Assembly: GCA_022559845.1 (NCBI GenBank)
Contig: CM040126.1
Location: 221,904,641 to 221,968,640 of the forward strand
DNA length: 64,000 nucleotides
Direction of reading: 5' to 3'
From: Amorphophallus konjac
Taxonomy: Eukaryota > Streptophyta > Magnoliopsida > Alismatales > Araceae
Within the stretch, counting starts at the first letter, position 1. Every line of letters starts with the position of its first letter. Shown in pieces: positions 28,620-40,791 of the stretch. The position numbers and the translations under genes are program-made. The notes beneath the pieces are model-generated. The model did no database searches and had not been told where the DNA came from. It saw nothing but the letters and a program-made list of their open reading frames with translations.

Positions 28620-30564
28620 GTCTAACAATGACAATTAATAAATATAATACTGTAATTATAATAAAATAAATAAAAATATAGAAAAATCATACAAATTAAA
28701 AATTTATAAATATAATAGAATAATAATAGTAAAATACATATGAAAAGGAAAAAATCATATAAAATGATAATTAATAAATATAACATCATAATAATAGTTA
28801 AATAATTGTGAAAATGACATAAACCAAAAAAATTGAAAATGATAATTAATAAATGTAACAGTAAAATAATAGAAAATAATTATGAAAATGACAAAGACCA
28901 TAAAAAATGATAATTAATAAATATATCAGTATAATAGTAAATTAATTATAAAATTAACAAAAAAATTGAAAATTGATAATTAATAAATATAACACTAATA
29001 TAAAATCACATAATTATGAAAAATGATAGAAAAATAATATAAACGTTTCGCTTCATTTAATCAGGGTCGTTTGATGACTAGGAAGGCTTGAGATCCGTGT
29101 TGATAGAGTTAGGTAACCCCTACATGGTTAAACCTTTTAAACGAACTTGAATTTCTTCAAGTTTCACTGTAATGAGATATTTGTCAACGTTACAGAGTTA
29201 TTTGTCACTGCTAACGGTTATTTGTCACTCATAACATTTATTTGTCACCTTTATCGCTCGCCAGCCATCGCCTTTTTTCACTTCAAAACATATCTTTTAC
29301 TTTTGTTATCTATTTATCACCCTTAGGAGACCTTTGTGAACCCTGAAACATATTTCTCACCACTGATGACTATTTGTCACCACTATGCGGTGTTAGCCGT
29401 CGCGCTTGATTTTGACTTATCTGACTTACTGGCTCGAAAACTTCAAAACTTGTTCTTCTCTCTATCTAACAGTGATACTTAATAAATATAATACTGTAAT
29501 TATTATAAAATAAATAAAAATATCAAAACATCATACAAATTAAAAATTTATAAGTATAATAGAATAATAATAATAAAATAATTATGAAAAAGATAAAAAT
29601 CATATAAAATGATAATTAAGAAATCGTAACATCATAATAATAGTTAAATAATTATGAAAATGATAAAAATTAAAAAAATTAAAAATGATAATTAATAAAT
29701 GTAACGGTAAAATAATAAAGAAATAACTGAAAATGAGAAAAAATATAAAAATGATAATTAATAAATGTAATAGCATAATAATAGTAAAATAATTATGATA
29801 ATGACACAGGCCATAAAAATGATAATTAATAAATGTATCAGTATAATAATAAATTAATTATAAAATTAATAAAAATATAAAATTGATAATTAATAAATAT
29901 AACACTATAAAAATAATAAAAAATCACCTAATTATGAAAAATGATAGAAAAATAATATAAACGTTTCGCTTCATTTAATCAGTGTCGTTTGATGACTAAG
30001 AAAGCTTCAGATCCGTGTTGGTAGAGTTAGGAAACCGATACACGGTTAAACCCTTCAAACGAACTTAAGTTTCTTTAAATTTCACTGCCATAAGATATGT
30101 GTCACCATTACAGAGTTATTTGTCACTGCTAACGGCTATTTGTCACTCACAACATCTATTTGTCACCCATATCACTCGCCAGTCATCGCCTTTGTTTCGC
30201 TTCAAAATATATCTTTTACTTCTGTTATCCATTTATCACTCTTAGAAGATATTTGTCAGTCTTGAAACCTATTTCTCACCACTGATGACTATTTGTCACC
30301 ACTATGCGGTGTTAGCCGTCGCGTTTGATTTTGGCTTATCTGACTTACTAGCTCCAAAACTTCAAAACATGTTCTTCTTTCTGTCTAACAGTGATAATTA
30401 ATAAATATAATACTGTAATTATAATAAAATAAATAAAAATGTTAAAAATGATACAAATTGAAAATTTTAAAATTTAATAGACTAATAATCATAAAATAAT
30501 TATGAAAAAGATAAAAATCATATAAAATGATAATTAATAAAAGTAACATCATAAAATTAGTTAA
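28620..30564 (+). repeat. Tandem monomers: rest of M3, M4 and start of M5
   Basis: Units start at about 29178 and 30096. M3, rejoined across the pseudogene, is about 845 bp. It lacks roughly 72 bp, which corresponds to one AT-rich sub-repeat lost near 28,865-28,875. M4 is about 918 bp. M5 is interrupted within its AT-rich block by the LINE, whose left target duplication is 30548-30564. Confidence 0.92.
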
Positions 30565-33120
30565 GTTAATGAAGGACAGGAGGGTTAACATAGCTTGCCT
30601 ACAAGAAACTAGGTGGAAAGGACATAAAGCTAAAGACATTGATGGATATAAATTTTGATATACGGGTAATAATAACTCTAGAAATGGTGTTGCTATAATA
30701 ATAGATAAAAACTTAAAAGACAGAGTTGTGGAAGTAAATAGATTATGGGATAGACTACTGTTAATTAAACTTATCTTAGGTGGGGATATTTTGAATATAA
30801 TTAGTGTATATGTACCTCAAGTAGGATTAGAAGAGAGCATTAAAAAGTAATTTTGGGAGGCTATTGATAGTTTGATCCAAAATATCCCTAGTGAAGAGAG
30901 AATCTTTATTGGAGGGGATCTTAATGGTCATGTGGGTATAGATAATAGAGGCTATGAGAGGATTCATGGAGGGTTTAGTTTTGACAATAGAAATGATATG
31001 GGTAACACTATTCTTGATTTTACTGTGGCCTATGATCTAGCAATTACTAATACCTTCTTTAAGAAGAGGGACGAACACTTAATAACATACAAGAGTGGAA
31101 CACATATAAGTCAAATTGACTATTTTCTCATTAGGAAGGTCGATAGAGTCTTATGTAAAGATTGTAAAGTTATTCCTGGTGAGAGTCTAGCCCCTCAACA
31201 TAGATTGTTAGTAATGGATGTCACTATCCCTAAATTCAAAAGAAAGATCATTATAAGTAATTATTCCATGATTAAATGGTGGAATTTAAAAAGTAAAAGT
31301 TTAGAAACATTTAAAAATCATCTATTAAAGGAAAATATTTAGAATTTAGAATAAGAAACTAATGTAATGTGGAATAATGTTACAAATTGTATAACGGGGG
31401 TTGCAAAACAACTCTTAGGCGAATCTAAAGGTAAAAAGAATTTAGACAAAGAGACTTGGTGGTGGAGTGAGGAAATTCAGAATACCATTAGAGTAAAAAA
31501 TGAATACTTTAAAGTTTGGCAAACTAACAAAAATGACCAAACCCTAGAAGCCTATAAAATCGCTAAAAAGAGAGCTAAGAAAATAGTTAGCGAAGCTAAA
31601 TCAAAGGCATGTGAAGATTTATATAATAAATTAGGAACCCGAGAGGGTGAAAAGGACATATTTAAACTTGCTAAATTAAGAGAAAGGAAAACTAGAGATT
31701 TAGATCATGTTCGGTGCATTAAAGGTGAAGATCAAAGGGTTTTAACTAAGGATCTTGAGATTAAAGGGAGGTGGCATAGCTATTTTTAGAAGTTACTTAA
31801 TGGAGATTCCGTCAAGGATTTATCTCTAGAAGGTACCCAAGAGTCCACAATATTTGATAAATATCAATATTTCAGGCGTATTAAGATGTCAGAAGTGGAG
31901 GATACTTTAAGAAAAATGAAAGTGGGCAAGACCTTAGGATTATATGGCTTACCTATTGAAGTATGGAAAGGCCCAGGAGATATTGGTATTCAGTGGCTAA
32001 CTAAATTTTTTAATAAAATTTTAAAGGAACGGAGAATGCCAGAAGTTTGGAGAAAAAGTGTTGTAGTTCCTTTCTATAAAAATAAAGGAGATATTCAAAG
32101 TTGTAATAATTATCGTGGAATTAAGCTTATGAGTCATACTATGAAACTTTGGGAAAGAGTAATTGAAAAACGCCTCCGATGTATGACTACTGTATCGGAA
32201 AATCAGTTTGGTTTTATGCCAAATAGATCTACTACAGAAGCTATTTTCTTACTACGGCAGCTAATGGAGAAGTATAGAGAGATGAGAAAAGATTTGTATA
32301 TAGTTTTTCTTGATTTAGAGAAGGCGTACGATCAAGTACCGAGAGAATTGATTTGGTAGACATTAAGAAAGAAAGGAATCTTTCAAGGATATGTTGATTT
32401 GATTAAAGATATGTACAGCGGTGCTATTACTAGTGTTCGAACTATTGTCGGGGAGACTAGTGAATTTTTCGTTTCTATAGGTTTGCATCAAGGTTCTACA
32501 CTAAGTCTTTATCTCTTTGCCTTAGTTATGGATGAAGTAACTAAACAATTGCATGAAGATATCCCTTGGTGTATGCTATTTGCAGACGATATTGTTTTAA
32601 TTGATGAGAGTATTGATGCTCTAAATGCTAAGTTAGAGCGTTGGGGACTTGCCTTGGAGTCTAAAGATTTTAAAATTAGTAGGAGTAAGTCAGAGTTTAT
32701 GCACTGTAATTTTAGTAATGGGAGAGTGGTTCAGAAAGACATGGTTCTAATTGATGGACATAACATTCCGAAGAGTAGTACCTTTCGATATTTATGGTCT
32801 ATTATACAAGAGAATGGGGAGATTTATGATGACGTTACACATAGGATTAAGGCAGGCTGGTTAAGATGGAGAAGTGCATCAGGTGTCCTTTGTGATCGTC
32901 ATATGCCTGTGAAACTCAAAGGGAGGTTTTATAGAACGGCTGTGAGACCTGCTTTGTTATATGGTACCGAGTGTTTGGCAGTACGAAAGGAACACATCCA
33001 TAAAATGTGTGTAGCAGAGATGAGGATGTTGAGATGGATGTGTGGCAAGACTAAGAAAGATAAGATTAGGAATGAGCGCATCCGTAAGGACTTAGGGATA
33101 TCTCCAATTGATAGCAAAAT
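30565..33120 (+). pseudogene. LINE endonuclease-reverse transcriptase, main part
   Basis: One frame runs throughout with no frameshift but with stops at 30656, 30848, 31340, 31352, 31787 and 32357. The apurinic-type endonuclease shows QETRW, the GGDLNGHVG motif, SQIDYFLIRK and the catalytic-type QHRLLVMD. The reverse transcriptase shows NYRGIKL, QFGFMPNRST, motif A (FLDLEKAYD), motif B (LHQGSTLS) and motif C (FADDIVLI). Catalytic aspartates are still present, but the stops make it inactive. In life it would nick target DNA and copy its RNA there. The frame reads into the TR-GAG LTR at 33121 and continues at 40503. Confidence 0.93.
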
Positions 33121-35369
33121 TGATGTGACACCACCTTGGGGTGATGACCACAAGACAATATGACCCTTGGACCTAAGGTTGCAAGCAAGCAAATTGGTGA
33201 TGATACCACTCGAGCGGCTCACTCGCTTGGTGCACACTTGTGCCCGTGGGCAACTAAACGATAATGGAGAGGGTCCGGGGTGGGACAATGATGCTCCGGT
33301 GCTTGGCAAGCTTGGGGAAAACCCCAATTGGGCCAGGGATGCCCACTCACGGGCGGCCGTCACACCATGGGTGTGGGTTGAAATGGCTCGCTCACAACTC
33401 GCCCGCGATGGACACTCACGTGTTCGGCAATTTGGGCCGGGCCCTCGCTCTCCGGCCGACGCAGCAAAGCAAGAATACTAAGCTAAGCAAGTGATATTGA
33501 CCAGCAAGGAAAGGGGGACCGAGGCTCACCTAACCGGCGTGAAGACGCCAACTCCGGCCGAAGACGGCGGCGAGCGGGGAGGCAAGGGTTTGCGCCCGCA
33601 AGCCGCGTCGGTGTCGCTTCAAATCTGTGAAAATATTTTTACATGAACTACACCTCTCGCAGGAGGGGGGCTCTTGGGGTGGGGGTTAGACTTATTACAA
33701 CCAAGATTACCTCCACGCTGGGAGGGGCCTTCAGCCGGCCAAGCGGGGTGGGGAAATTATGAAGAGAACGCCGACTCTCCAAGCTTCGCCGGTTCTGCCA
33801 CTCTTCAGTTTTGCTGAACAGGTTGTCGATGAAGATGCTGCCACGGATTCAACCGAGCTCCAAATTTGATGAAACCAGTGCCAAAAGTTCCCCAGCTGGC
33901 CCAGGATGATGCTTGAATTTTTTGAGAAGCTCTGGAACTCGGGGCTGGTCGGACCGGCGACTAGAGCAGGACAGAAACACTCTACCTCTGACTGATGCAG
34001 AACTGATACAGTGGATTGCAGAAGGCACTGCGGTCGCTCCCGAACTCCAAATCGAACTAAACGGGCGGTGACGCGATCATGGTCGGAGTAGCTTCGAGCA
34101 GAAATTGACGGGGCCACAATCCGAGGTCGAGAGGAGAATGGTGGCCGGAGAAGTGAAGACAGGTCGAACCTGGACCTGCAGGGGGCAGACTGCACACTCC
34201 GGCGAAGACATTCAGAACAAATAGCTCGTGCGGGCGATTGGCGTCTTTCCTTCTGCTACTAATGGAGGACTTGACGAAGAAGAATTGTTTAGAAGGAAGC
34301 GTGATCGAATTCCTCCAAGGTTGGCCGCTGAACGGCTTCCAAGATCGCTCTGGCCTTCAGTCTGGGACAGATTGCGCAGTCGTTGAAGATGACGTTCCTC
34401 CGGACAGCTCGAAACTCGGATGCAGGCAGAAGTACCACCGTTGGAAAGAAGACTTGGAGACGATTCCAGCAATATAAGATATGCCACCGGGAGCCTTCAG
34501 GGGAAGTCGTAGCTGCTACTGCAAATCACTACTTTTCTAAAACCTGCAACAGGGACAGAATAGGTGGAGGAGAGGGTGTGGGGAAGGGCATGAACAAGGG
34601 GTTAGTTGGTGGATGGGGAAGGGGGGGTGCGACCTTGGGTGGTTAGGGAGGTGGGGAGATGAAAGGGCACAGCCCAAGGGAGAGGGAAATTCAAAATTTG
34701 GCCTAGGGAAGGGCTCTTTCAGTCTTGGGGAGAGGGAGGGTTGCTTGGGAGAGTGGAAAGGTGCCTAGGAGAAGGGGTTTCCACCTAGGGGTTGGAGGGG
34801 GAATTGAATGAGTGCATGGGGAAGGGGAAGGGGCCTTAATGAGGGGTGAATGGGGAGGAGAGAGAATGAATTTCGAAATTGGGGTGGGGAGGAGAGAGAG
34901 AGGGGGCACAACCTACTTAGAGAGAGTGATAGTAAGAGAGAGAGAGAGACGGAGATATTGAGAGGGAACTAGAAGGTGTGGAAATTTTCTGGATTCAATA
35001 TTCAAGCATAATTGCTACAAATGAGAGAGAGGTGGGGCTATTTATAGACCCCACACTTTTCCTAAGATCAAACTGACCCTGACAAACTAACTAATGACCA
35101 AACAGTCCAAGGGAGGGGCGCCCCTGGGCCTAACCCAATGAATTGGGCCCATTAACCTATCAAACCAACATAATGACTTCAAGACTTAGGAAAATGACTT
35201 TCTAACCTCGGTACATGACTCAATAAAGTGAAAATTACATGTTTAAGACTCAAATAAAAATAAGAAAATTACATGACTCGACTCACAAACACATGAGGAA
35301 CATAATGGCGTACACCGACGATCAATCCGAGCTTCAGAAAATGTGGAGGGGCAAGGGATGTCCCCATCA
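33121..35369 (-). repeat. 3' LTR of the TR-GAG element (2,249 bp)
   Basis: On the plus strand it runs from TGATGTGACACC to GTCCCCATCA, and 38249-40497 repeats it. A long purine-rich plus-strand stretch (about 34,560-34,980, CT-rich on the element's strand) follows the TATA box in transcription order. The open frames in both directions recur with the LTR and show no known domain. Confidence 0.93.
35038..35046 (-). promoter_or_regulatory. TATA box in the 3' LTR of the TR-GAG element
   Basis: On the minus strand TATAAATAG sits just before a CT-rich leader. This is a strong match to the plant TATA box and is duplicated in the other LTR. Confidence 0.6.
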
Positions 35370-36558
35370 TACCCCCGGGGTGGGGAAAACTCGACCCTGT
35401 CGAGTATGGGTCCACCGAGGAAGTAGCATCCCTAACGCAGTTCCGGGCGAACCTTGTTCTCCAAACTCGACCCATGTCCATAGCCGAGGAATGGTGCTTC
35501 CACTCGACAAAGTGGCTCGGACACACCCTTAGGCTGGCGAAGAGATCTTGCTTTGCTTAGTATTGCCGCCATGTGCTGACGTCGGGCTCTCGGGCTAGTT
35601 TTTGGTGGCACTCCGAGGGTGTCTCTCACAAGGATAGGTGTAGGCTCAAGACACTCACTAGGATCCACCGCGGTACCCTTAGAGGGTGCCGGATCCGCCA
35701 CGTGGAAAGTGGGATGAATCCCAAAACCCATTGGTAAGTTCAACCCGCAAGCCGGGTGCCAAGGCCACTCGAAACTTGGCAAGGTCCAAGTCCTCGTGCC
35801 CTCAAATTGGAGGTGACCCTAGAGTAGAGCCACTCCAAAATCATCATCATCATCAAGTCGCCAACGTGGAATTTCAAGTGGCGCTCACGAGTTTTTGCCC
35901 GCTTTTTGTAATTCTCACCGCTTTTTGCTTGATGCATGTTTTGATGCATATGCCATGTACTAAGATGCGGTGTGAGTGAGTAGTGCGTGGTATGCAAAGG
36001 TGGTCCAAGGCAACCACATGTAGACCTATCATGCATTGATGTTATGAAGACTTTGAATGTCTTGGGAGGACTGGGGCATCCATAGGTGTCCCTTTCATGT
36101 GTGAGTGTGATGAGTGCCGGGGGACCCGAACATCCATGAATGCTCCTAACATGCTTGAGATTTATGATGAATGATGGTGGACCATTACAACCAAATATTG
36201 ACCACTCATGTTTTCTTCTTGACATGTGGGTGATATGAATGAATGGACCCGACTTTCTAATCATGTCAAGTGGGGTGGTATGCCTATGCACATGCATTTC
36301 AATCCTAGTGATGACTTCTATGTGCATAGGTGTGGGGTGGCCCTTGAGCTTCCATTCGTATGAGTCAAAGGGATCTAAGAAGGGAGACATCATGGAGTGG
36401 GGCCATCTATCAATCCCATTGTGTATGTTGCCTATGGTTAAGGCTTCTTTGGTGTAACCCAATTCTAGGAAGGGAAGGTTTTGGGTTATCATGGGTGGTA
36501 AGGGTAGGGTAAGGTGGGTGGTGAATAAGGTGAGTGGGTTACATTGAGATCTAGGCTC
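35370..36558 (-). other. Internal region of TR-GAG, probably non-coding, with a short degenerate peptide-level repeat
   Basis: This lies between the gag-like frame and the 3' LTR, where pol would be in an autonomous element. A minus-strand open frame (35740-36492) contains four spaced copies of a GC.GPP-like unit (GCNGPP, GCSGPP, GCPSPP, GCLGPP) about 20 residues apart. This reflects a roughly 60-bp DNA repeat between about 35,990 and 36,210. No known domain is seen, and I doubt it is translated. CAT repeats lie at about 35,838-35,853. Confidence 0.5.
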
Positions 36559-38190
36559 TCATAGAAAAGGGTCAAAGGGATCATGGTAAGGGTCACCTTG
36601 GTAGGGGTACTCTATGCTCTCAAGGTCCTCGAATGGTGAGTCATCCTCCTCAATAATTGGGCCAAGGTTGCAAATGGGTTGACCGATCAAAGCACTTGGG
36701 ATCTTAATGGTTGGGGAGTGGACTAGGATAGGTTCTTCCTCCATAGGAAGAAAGAGGATGATCTCACTAGTAACTTGGCCATTAGTGTAGATGGAAGTGA
36801 TGGAGCCAATGGAGGGATATGCTAGGCTAATGGTGTTAGTTTCGGACGGCCTCAAGGCTAGCATATTGGTCAAGTGAATTTACCAATGTAGGTAGTTCAC
36901 TAAGTCTCCCAAATCTTCCACACAATAGGAAGTTTGATAAGTGACATGTGGCTGAATGGGAATGATTTGGGATTGATATCCCATGGGTAGGTGGCATGGT
37001 TGTGAACTAGGAATGGTGAGACCTTTCTTGAGCCATTGGAGTATGGACTTATCTATGGTGAGGTTGGGTGTCTCTAGAGGAGCTAGGCTAGAAGTGTGTG
37101 AGTTGTTTGGCCTTTGGATTTCCTCTATGTTGGGAGGTGGATTCGGATGGGCATCCTTCTCCACTTGGGTAGATGTGTGGGTAGCAACTTCTATTGCTAA
37201 TGGAGTAGGGGGATCTATGGTGGGTGGTTTGGTGATAGCTAGCGTATGACACACCCGGGGTGGTGAACAAGCATGGGCTTGGGTTGGGATAGGAAGGGGA
37301 AGTAGAGGAGGCCTAGGTTGGGGAAAGATTGGTGTAGGAAGTGGGAGGTGGGTTGGGTGAGGGGTTTTGGGTTGATTTGTTTTGGGAGATGTGTCCCTTT
37401 TTGGGGACGATGGTGGGTTTGTGGTGGTGGTCAAGGGGGCTTGTGGGGTACGGGTTTGGTGAGGGGTTTTGGGTTTGGGGGTGGTGGCCATTATGGGCCT
37501 AGATGGAGGGGTGGACGCGGTGTCCACTTGGTTTTTAATGGTGAGGGTTGGATAAGTGGTGGTCACCATGGAGGGAATTGGGTCGGTTAGGGGTCTCTTG
37601 TCCTTGGGATCGTTTGGGGTGGAAGTGGGGGCTAAAGGGGCTTGACTAGTGTAGGTTAGGGAAGGGGGGTTTGGTTGGGGTGTGGGGACCCTCATGGGGT
37701 TAGGTGGGGAGGTGGAGGCCTTGGACACTTGGGTTCTAGTGGTAAGGGTTTGGACGGGTGGGGTTAGAGGAGTGGGAGTGCTCCTCGAGTTTTGGTAACC
37801 CGGGTAGGAGGGAGGAGGTCGGGGAGTGTAGACTTTCCTAAGTTCGGCTCTCATGTTCTCCCATGTGTTAATAGGCTCTAGCCTCATAACCCTCCTAAAT
37901 TGTTCAATGAACTTCCACCTATCCTCGGCATGGTACGCAAGTCGACTCTTGGCAAGGTAGATTTTCATGGGTTCAGTCATTGGATTCCTTTTAAAGTATT
38001 TATCCATGTTTTCCTCCCACTCTAAATATGCACTAGGGTGGTATCTGTTAAAGATAAGGTCCTCAAATAGGACTTTGTCCAAAGGGGTGTCAATCGGACC
38101 TTTGCGGAGGGCCGAGTGAGATAGATGTGACTTACATGAAGTAGCCATGCTAGTGGGCAAAAGAGATGCAACCGAAGACTCTAAATGCAT
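36559..38190 (-). pseudogene. gag-like protein of the TR-GAG element, with one in-frame stop
   Basis: It starts at the ATG at 38190. The N-terminal third has the retrotransposon gag core: YLEWEENMDKYF, a basic helical stretch, and INTWENMRAELRKVY (about residues 50-140). A long proline/threonine-rich linker (about 145-360) follows with no CCHC knuckle. The frame meets a TAA at 36880 after 436 residues and then stays open for a further 107 codons to 36559. The distal part is acidic (EEDDSPFEDLES). It may once have been one protein of about 540 residues, or the 436-residue product may be the true length. No enzyme domain is present. Confidence 0.75.
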
Positions 38191-38234
38191 ATGAGCGTCC
38201 TAGGACCAACTTGATAGAGACAAGTTGTGAACTT

Positions 38235-38246
38235 GCTCTGATACCA
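38235..38246 (-). other. Primer-binding site of the TR-GAG element
   Basis: On the minus strand TGGTATCAGAGC lies two bases beyond the 5' LTR end. It is complementary to initiator tRNA-Met. It fixes the element's orientation. Confidence 0.92.
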
Positions 38247-38248
38247 CA

Positions 38249-40497
38249 TGATGTGACACCACCTTGGGGTGATGACCACAAGACAATATGACCCTTGGAC
38301 CTAAGGTTGCAAGCAAGCAAATTGGCGATGATACCACTCGAGCGGCTCACTCGCTTGGTGCACACTTGTGCCCGTGGGCAACTAAACGATAATGGAGAGG
38401 GTCCGAGGTGGGACAATGATGCTCCGGTGCTTGGCAAGCTTGGGGAGAACCCCAATTGGGCCAGGGATGCCCACTCATGGGTGGCCGTCACACCATGGGT
38501 GTGGGTTGAAATGGCTCGCTCACAACTCGCCCGCGATGGACACTCACGTGTTCGGCAATTTGGGCCGGGCCCTCGCTCTCCGTCCGACGCATCAAAGCAA
38601 GAATACTAAGCTAAGCAAGTGATATTGACCAGCAAGGAAAGGGGGACCAAGGCTCACCTAGCCGGCGTGAAGACGCCAACTCCGGCCGAAGACGGGGGCG
38701 AGCGGGGAGGCAAGGGTTTAGGCCCGCAAGCCGCGTCGGTGTCGCTTCAAATCTGTGAAAATATTATTACATGAACTACACCTCTCGCAGGAGGGGGGCT
38801 CTTGGGGTGGGGGTTAGACTTATTACAACTAATATTACCTCCACGCAGGGAGGGGCCTTCAGCCGGCAAAGCGGGGTGGGGAAATTATGAAGAGAACGCC
38901 GACTCTCCAAGCTTCGCCGGTTCTGCCACTCTTCAGTTTTGCTGAACAGGTTGTCGATGAAGATGCTGCCACGGACTCAACCGAGCTCCAAATTTGATGA
39001 AACCAGTGCCAAAAGTTCCCCGGCTGGCTGAGGATGATGCTTGAATTTTTTGGGAAGCTCTGGAACTCGGGGCTGATCGGACCGGCGACTGGAGCAGGAC
39101 AGTAACACTCTACCTCTGACTGATGCAGAACTGATACAGTGGATTGCAGAAGGCACTGCGGTCGCTCCCAAACTCCAAATCAAACGAAACTGGTGGTGAC
39201 GCGATCTTGGTCGGAGTAGCTTCGAGCAGAAATTGACGGGGCCACAATCCGAGGTCGGAGAGGAGAATGGTGGCCGGAGAAGTGAAGATAGGTCGAACCT
39301 GGACCTGCAGGGGGCAGACTGCACACTCCGGCAAAGAAATTCAGAACAAATAGCTCGTGCAGGCGATTGGCATCGTTCCTTCTGCTACTGATGGAGGACT
39401 AGACGAAGAAGAATTTTGTAGAAGAAACGTGATCGAATTCCTCCAAGGTTGGCCGCTGAACGGCTTCCAAGATCGCTCTGGCCTTCAGTCTGGGACAGAT
39501 TGCGCAGTCGTTGAAGATGACGTTCCTCCGGACAGCTCGAAACTCGGATGCAGGCAGGAGTACCACCGTTGGAAAGAAGACTTGGAGACGATTCCAGCAA
39601 TATAAGATATGCCACCGGGAGCCTTCAGGGGAAGTCGTAGCTGCTACTGCAAATCACTGCTTTTCTGAAACCTGCAACATGGACAGAATAGGTGGAGGAG
39701 AGGGTGTGGGGAAGGGCATGAACAAGGGGTTATTTGGTGGATGGGGAAGGGGGGGTGCGACCTTGGGTGGTTAGGGAGGTGGGGAGATGAAAGGGCACAG
39801 CCCAAGAGAGAGGGAAATTCGAAATTTGGCCTAGGGAAGGGCTCTTTCAGTCTTGGGGAGAGGGAGGGTTGCTTGGGAGAGTGGAAAGGTGCCTAGGAGA
39901 AGGGGTTTCCACCTAGGGGTTGGAGGGGGAATTGAATGAGTGTATGGGGAAGGGGAAGGGGCCTTAATGAGGGGTGAATGGGGAGGAGAGAGAATGAATT
40001 TTGAAATTGGGGTGGAGAGGAGAGAGAGAGGGGGCACAACCTACTTAGAGAGAGTGATAGTAAGAGAGAGAGAGAGATGGAGATATTGAGAGGGAACTAG
40101 AAGGTGTGGAAATTTTCTGGATTCAATATTCAAGCATAATTGTTACAAATGAGAGAGGGGTGGGGCTATTTATAGACCCCACACTTTTTCTAAGACCAAA
40201 TTGACCCTGACAAACTAACTAATGACCAAACAGTCCAAGGGAGGGGCGCCCCTGGGCCTAGCCCAATGAATTGAGCCCATTAACCTATCAAACCAACATA
40301 ATGACTTCAAGACTTAGAAAAATGACTTTCTAACCTCGGTACATGACTCAATAAAGGGAAAATTACATGTTTAAGACTCAAACAAAAATAAGAAAATTAC
40401 ATGACTCGACTCACAAAGACATGAGGAACATAATGGCGTACACCGACGATCAATCCGAGCTTCAGAAAATATGGAGGGGCAAGGGATGTCCCCATCA
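38249..40497 (-). repeat. 5' LTR of the TR-GAG element (2,249 bp)
   Basis: It has the same length and ends as 33121-35369. It is bounded by the primer site on one side and AAAAT plus the resumed LINE frame on the other. Confidence 0.93.
40166..40174 (-). promoter_or_regulatory. TATA box in the 5' LTR of the TR-GAG element
   Basis: TATAAATAG on the minus strand is followed in the direction of transcription by a CT-rich leader (plus-strand GA runs, about 40,010-40,090). It is the likely core promoter of the element. Confidence 0.62.
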
Positions 40498-40502
40498 AAA
40501 AT

Positions 40503-40774
40503 GAGAGAAAATAGACTCAGATGATTTGGACATGTGTTTCGTCGCCCTAACTCAGCGCCGGTTAAAAGATGTGACCAAATCTTAGTGGATGCTAGTAAAA
40601 GAGCTCGAGGAAGACCTAAAATGAGATGGTGCGATGTTATTAGGAAGGATATTAGTTCCTTGAGTTTAAATATGAATATTGCACTTGATAGAAATCTTTG
40701 GCGGAACAGGATTCATGTAGCCGACCCCAATTAATTAGGATAAGGCTCTGATGATGACGATGATGATGATGATG
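40503..40774 (+). pseudogene. LINE C-terminal region and 3' tail
   Basis: The LINE frame resumes after the AAAAT duplication. It has a TGA where the family has tryptophan (R-L-R-stop-F-G-H-V), then GRPKMRWCDV and WRNRIHVADPN, the usual RTE C-terminus. The short GAT-repeat tail ends at 40774, where the right target duplication (40775-40791) begins. Confidence 0.9.
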
Positions 40775-40791
40775 ATCATAATAATAGTTAA

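Larger units (their letters stand above)
33121..40497 (-). mobile_element. Non-autonomous gag-only LTR retrotransposon (TR-GAG type)
   Basis: It is 7,377 bp on the minus strand with two LTRs of identical length (2,249 bp), the perfect 5-bp duplication AAAAT (33116-33120 and 40498-40502), a tRNA-Met primer site and an internal region of only 2,879 bp. The internal region has a gag-like frame and no protease, RT, RNase H or integrase. It must therefore rely on another element's enzymes. The LTR ends form a perfect 5-bp inverted repeat, TGATG...CATCA. The two LTRs differ by a few percent at most by eye. Confidence 0.93.
30565..40774 (+). mobile_element. RTE-type LINE, 5' truncated, interrupted by a TR-GAG element
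   Basis: The element has endonuclease, reverse transcriptase and a C-terminal region in one frame, then a tail of GAT/GATGAC repeats (about 40,749-40,774) as in RTE-clade LINEs. It is flanked by about 17-bp near-identical duplications (30548-30564 and 40775-40791, two mismatches by eye). It has lost its 5' end: the frame begins just before the endonuclease QETRW motif. The TR-GAG element inserted at 33121 adds 7,382 bp including its duplicated target. The LINE itself is about 2.8 kb. Confidence 0.93.

Noticed and set aside
33121..33123. TR-GAG LTR start at TGTGACACC (33124) with target ATTGA
   Set aside because: ATTGA is not repeated on the other side. Starting at TGATG (33121) gives inverted ends TGATG/CATCA and a perfect AAAAT duplication, and restores the LINE frame.
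33167..33494. Open frames in the TR-GAG LTR as captured host genes
   Set aside because: They occur on both strands and in both LTRs, lack known motifs, and are explained by GC-rich LTR sequence.
40749..40776. GAT microsatellite as an independent locus
   Set aside because: It is the 3' tail of the RTE LINE and ends exactly at the target-site duplication.
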